Assembly: GCA_905208455.1 (NCBI GenBank)
Contig: CAJLPK010000075.1
Span: 1-8,336, forward strand
Source: an uncultured Bacillota bacterium
Lineage (GTDB): Bacteria; Bacillota; Clostridia; Christensenellales; QAND01
DNA: 8,336 nucleotides
Direction: 5' to 3'
The notes beneath the pieces were generated by a model that saw nothing but the letters and a program-made list of their open reading frames with translations, did not search any database and was not told where the DNA came from. A program made the position numbers and the translations under genes. Positions 6,570-8,336 of the stretch are shown piece by piece. Within the stretch, counting starts at the first letter, position 1. Each line of letters begins with the position of its first letter.

Positions 6570-6603
6570 GTAAGTAATTTCAGATATGGAGGATTTCGGC
6601 TTA

Positions 6604-7626
6604 ATGAAAAAGAACCTAGGATTATTTTTATCCATTCTTCTCGTAATTCCTATTATCCTTACAGGATGCGGCAGGGACGGGAAAAAATTATTAGAAGAAG
6701 CCATGAAAAACACAGGAGAGAATAAATCCAGCAAGATAGATGCCGTTCTCTCCGCAGAACTTGACCTGGATGGTGTATCCGTTGCTCCCGAGATACAGCT
6801 CGCCTTTGCTTTTGATAAGGACAGCGCTCATCTCAATTTTTCAGCAGACAGCTTTGTCTCTACAATGCTTTTTCAGTCTTTGTCCCCTGTTACTGTGGAT
6901 CTATATGTGCAAAATGACCAGGGGCAAGCTACTTTGTATGCCAACGATATCCAGGGAGATGGGTACATCAAGACTACCTTGCCGGCTGGCGATCTTGGCC
7001 TTGAAAATTTAATGGATATGGATGGTGCATTGGCACAGTCCGGCGCCTTCTCAGTTCTGGCAAATCTCAGCAAATCCATTAAGGTTGTCGGGACCGAGGA
7101 AGTAAACGGTAAGTTCTGTGATGTAGTCAATGTGACTTTGGATTTTGCTAAAATCTCCAGCTTTTCCGAATCAGCGAATGTAGAAATGACAGAACAGCAG
7201 AAAGTCATATTGAATGTGCTTTCCGAATGTATCGATTTCAAATATTATGTTGGCCGGGACGATGTGCGTCTGTATGGCATGCGCGTAGGCGTCAATGATA
7301 AGCTAACCTCAATGCTCAATCAGCTCCTCAGCCAGGAGAACGCGGGATCCATGAAGCTGAAGGATATGCAGTTAGAATTTGGCATTACAGTGGATTATGA
7401 AAACGAATTGGAGGCACTCCCTGCCAATGTGCAAAATGCTGAATCCTTGAGCAACGAAGAATTTGAAAGTCGATATTTCTTTTCCCAAATGATCCAGCCG
7501 GATTCTCATACTTATGACGAGCTCCTGCCAGATGGTCTTTACGAGGATTCTTATGACTATGACTCTTTGGACGATGGTTTCTGGGATTATGATGGCGACT
7601 ATTACGATGACGTTATGGGAAGTTGA
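6604..7626 (+). CDS. Secreted lipoprotein of unknown function with Asp/Tyr-rich tail
   Basis: The first 22 residues form a type II signal peptide: KK, a hydrophobic core, then the lipobox LTGC with lipidated Cys22. The mature protein would be anchored to the outer face of the membrane. The 340-residue product continues with KKLLEEAMKNTGENKSSKID and long alternating, beta-rich stretches without any catalytic motif I recognise. The general pattern recalls LolA/LppX-like lipoproteins or DUF6612-type proteins, but this is a guess. Residues 301-340 hold 12 Asp, 2 Glu and 7 Tyr with no Lys or Arg. The ATG at 6604 is chosen over the in-frame ATG at 6586, because the latter overlaps the GGAGG (6588-6592) and the shorter form gives a clean signal peptide. 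It is divergent from lgt, whose product would modify it, and ends in a strong terminator as a single-gene unit. Confidence 0.9.
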   Translation: MKKNLGLFLSILLVIPIILTGCGRDGKKLLEEAMKNTGENKSSKIDAVLSAELDLDGVSVAPEIQLAFAFDKDSAHLNFSADSFVSTMLFQSLSPVTVDLYVQNDQGQATLYANDIQGDGYIKTTLPAGDLGLENLMDMDGALAQSGAFSVLANLSKSIKVVGTEEVNGKFCDVVNVTLDFAKISSFSESANVEMTEQQKVILNVLSECIDFKYYVGRDDVRLYGMRVGVNDKLTSMLNQLLSQENAGSMKLKDMQLEFGITVDYENELEALPANVQNAESLSNEEFESRYFFSQMIQPDSHTYDELLPDGLYEDSYDYDSLDDGFWDYDGDYYDDVMGS

Positions 7627-7641
7627 TTTTTACTGTTGATA

Positions 7642-7674
7642 AAAAAGCGCACAGATATGATCTGTGCGCTTTTT
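7642..7674. terminator. Bidirectional terminator between the lipoprotein and FMN-protein genes
   Basis: AAAAAGCGCACAGAT (7642-7656) pairs perfectly with ATCTGTGCGCTTTTT (7660-7674) around a three-base ATG loop. The A-run and T-run give a U-tract on either strand. It lies 15 bases after the lipoprotein stop and 5 bases from the stop of the convergent gene, so it can serve both. Confidence 0.93.
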
Positions 7675-7679
7675 GCGCT

Positions 7680-8225
7680 TTACTTTTTATGATTGGGCGG
7701 TATTGGAACTTCCTCTACCGTAGAAATCGGATACTGTGCTTTCCCCGTTACAATATCCGCCGTTATTTTCAAAACAAATAAACGGTTTCTCATTTCTGTG
7801 GTAATGCCCTTGATTGCAGGCCGTCCTGTATGCATACACAGCACACTCAAGCCATGGATATATTCTTCCTCCTGCTCCGGCGTAATGATCTCTGCTGTAC
7901 CATAGGCCGTGACACTGCGGTAGTCATGCGTTTCCTTTCGGTAGCTATCATATCCAACTCGATCCAAAAAGCTCCATACGCTGACTGCTACATGCGGGTT
8001 CTGCTTGATTTGCTCAATACGGTGGCCTTCTATGGCCATGTGGAAGTAAAAAGTTAACTGTTCCTCCCATTCATAGCCAAAATTCATCGGGACAATGTAC
8101 GGATACGGCTTATCATGTAACGCCACGCAGCAGGTCTCCTGCATATCCAGAATCGCGCAAAGCATTTTCTTATCGCTTACTCTCACTTTTTCCCTGTGCA
8201 TTTTTAGGCTTGTATGATCCGTCAT
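7680..8225 (-). CDS. FMN-binding pyridoxamine 5'-phosphate oxidase-like protein (NimA-related)
   Basis: The 181-residue product fits the split-barrel flavin-binding family Pyridox_ox_2. In order, it shows REKVRVSDKKMLCAILD (11-27), a strand pair with PYPYIVPMNFGYEWE (40-54), LTFYFHMAIEGHRIEQIKQN (57-76, the flavin-phosphate region), DYRSVTAYGTAEII (101-114) and a C-terminal strand VLKITADIVTGKAQ (151-164). Relatives bind FMN; some (NimA) reduce nitroimidazoles and give drug resistance, others have unknown substrates. It is unlikely to be a true vitamin B6 oxidase, which is a distinct subfamily. The ATG at 8223-8225 is preferred because AAAGGAG (complement of 8236-8242) sits ten bases upstream; a farther in-frame TTG (8247-8249) would place that site inside the gene. 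The 110 bases upstream show no clear promoter. Confidence 0.88.
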   Translation of the reverse strand: MTDHTSLKMHREKVRVSDKKMLCAILDMQETCCVALHDKPYPYIVPMNFGYEWEEQLTFYFHMAIEGHRIEQIKQNPHVAVSVWSFLDRVGYDSYRKETHDYRSVTAYGTAEIITPEQEEEYIHGLSVLCMHTGRPAIKGITTEMRNRLFVLKITADIVTGKAQYPISTVEEVPIPPNHKK

Positions 8226-8336
8226 GAGATATTTTCTCCTTTCACGCAAATGATCCAGTACTTTGTTTACTACCGAACCACCTTTAGCGCTCTTTCATGA
8301 TCCAACAGCAAAGGCCTTACATAGGCTGCTAAATTA

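Noticed and set aside
1..8336. A search for an unusual system such as phage defence, toxin-antitoxin, retron or a mobile island.
   Set aside because: All genes except the lipoprotein and the divIVA-like gene belong to common housekeeping families; no transposase, integrase, reverse transcriptase, nuclease pair or repeat array is visible.

Overview
The window looks like an ordinary chromosomal stretch from a low-to-mid GC Gram-positive anaerobe, most likely a member of the Clostridia. The signs are a HrcA/CIRCE-type groESL control region, strong AGGAGG-type ribosome binding sites, a DivIVA-like protein, a Gram-positive type lipoprotein and Lgt, and sigma-A-like promoters. The species cannot be named from sequence alone. 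I see no mobile element, CRISPR array, rRNA or tRNA, and no sign of an undescribed multi-gene system.

Layout. Positions 1-2046 hold groES and groEL on the minus strand (groEL runs off the left edge a few residues before its C-terminus), with a perfect CIRCE operator, a sigma-A-like promoter and A-tracts upstream. Divergent from this, on the plus strand, are a dCMP deaminase (2202-2672) with its own terminator and an O6-alkylguanine-DNA alkyltransferase (2817-3347) followed by a long hairpin terminator. Next comes a minus-strand three-gene cluster transcribed lgt - pncB - divIVA-like (6377 down to 3459), with gaps of only 5 and 19 bases and a near-consensus promoter at 6456-6484. Divergent from lgt is a plus-strand gene for a secreted lipoprotein of unknown function (6604-7626). 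It ends in a bidirectional terminator shared with a convergent minus-strand FMN-binding pyridoxamine-phosphate-oxidase-like protein (7680-8225).

How the genes fit together. GroES/GroEL are the heat-shock chaperonin. The dCMP deaminase feeds dUMP to thymidylate synthesis, and the alkyltransferase repairs alkylated guanine; they sit next to each other but a terminator separates them. Lgt attaches the diacylglyceryl group to lipobox cysteines, and the divergent lipoprotein is the kind of substrate it modifies. PncB salvages nicotinate for NAD. The DivIVA-like coiled-coil protein probably acts at the membrane or division site, and its co-transcription with pncB and lgt has no obvious metabolic reason. 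No stretch longer than 300 bases lacks a gene; the longest gaps (1916-2201 and 6378-6603) hold the regulatory sites listed. The most useful second looks are the unknown lipoprotein with its Asp/Tyr-rich tail, the DivIVA-like protein, and active-site substitutions in Lgt and Ogt.
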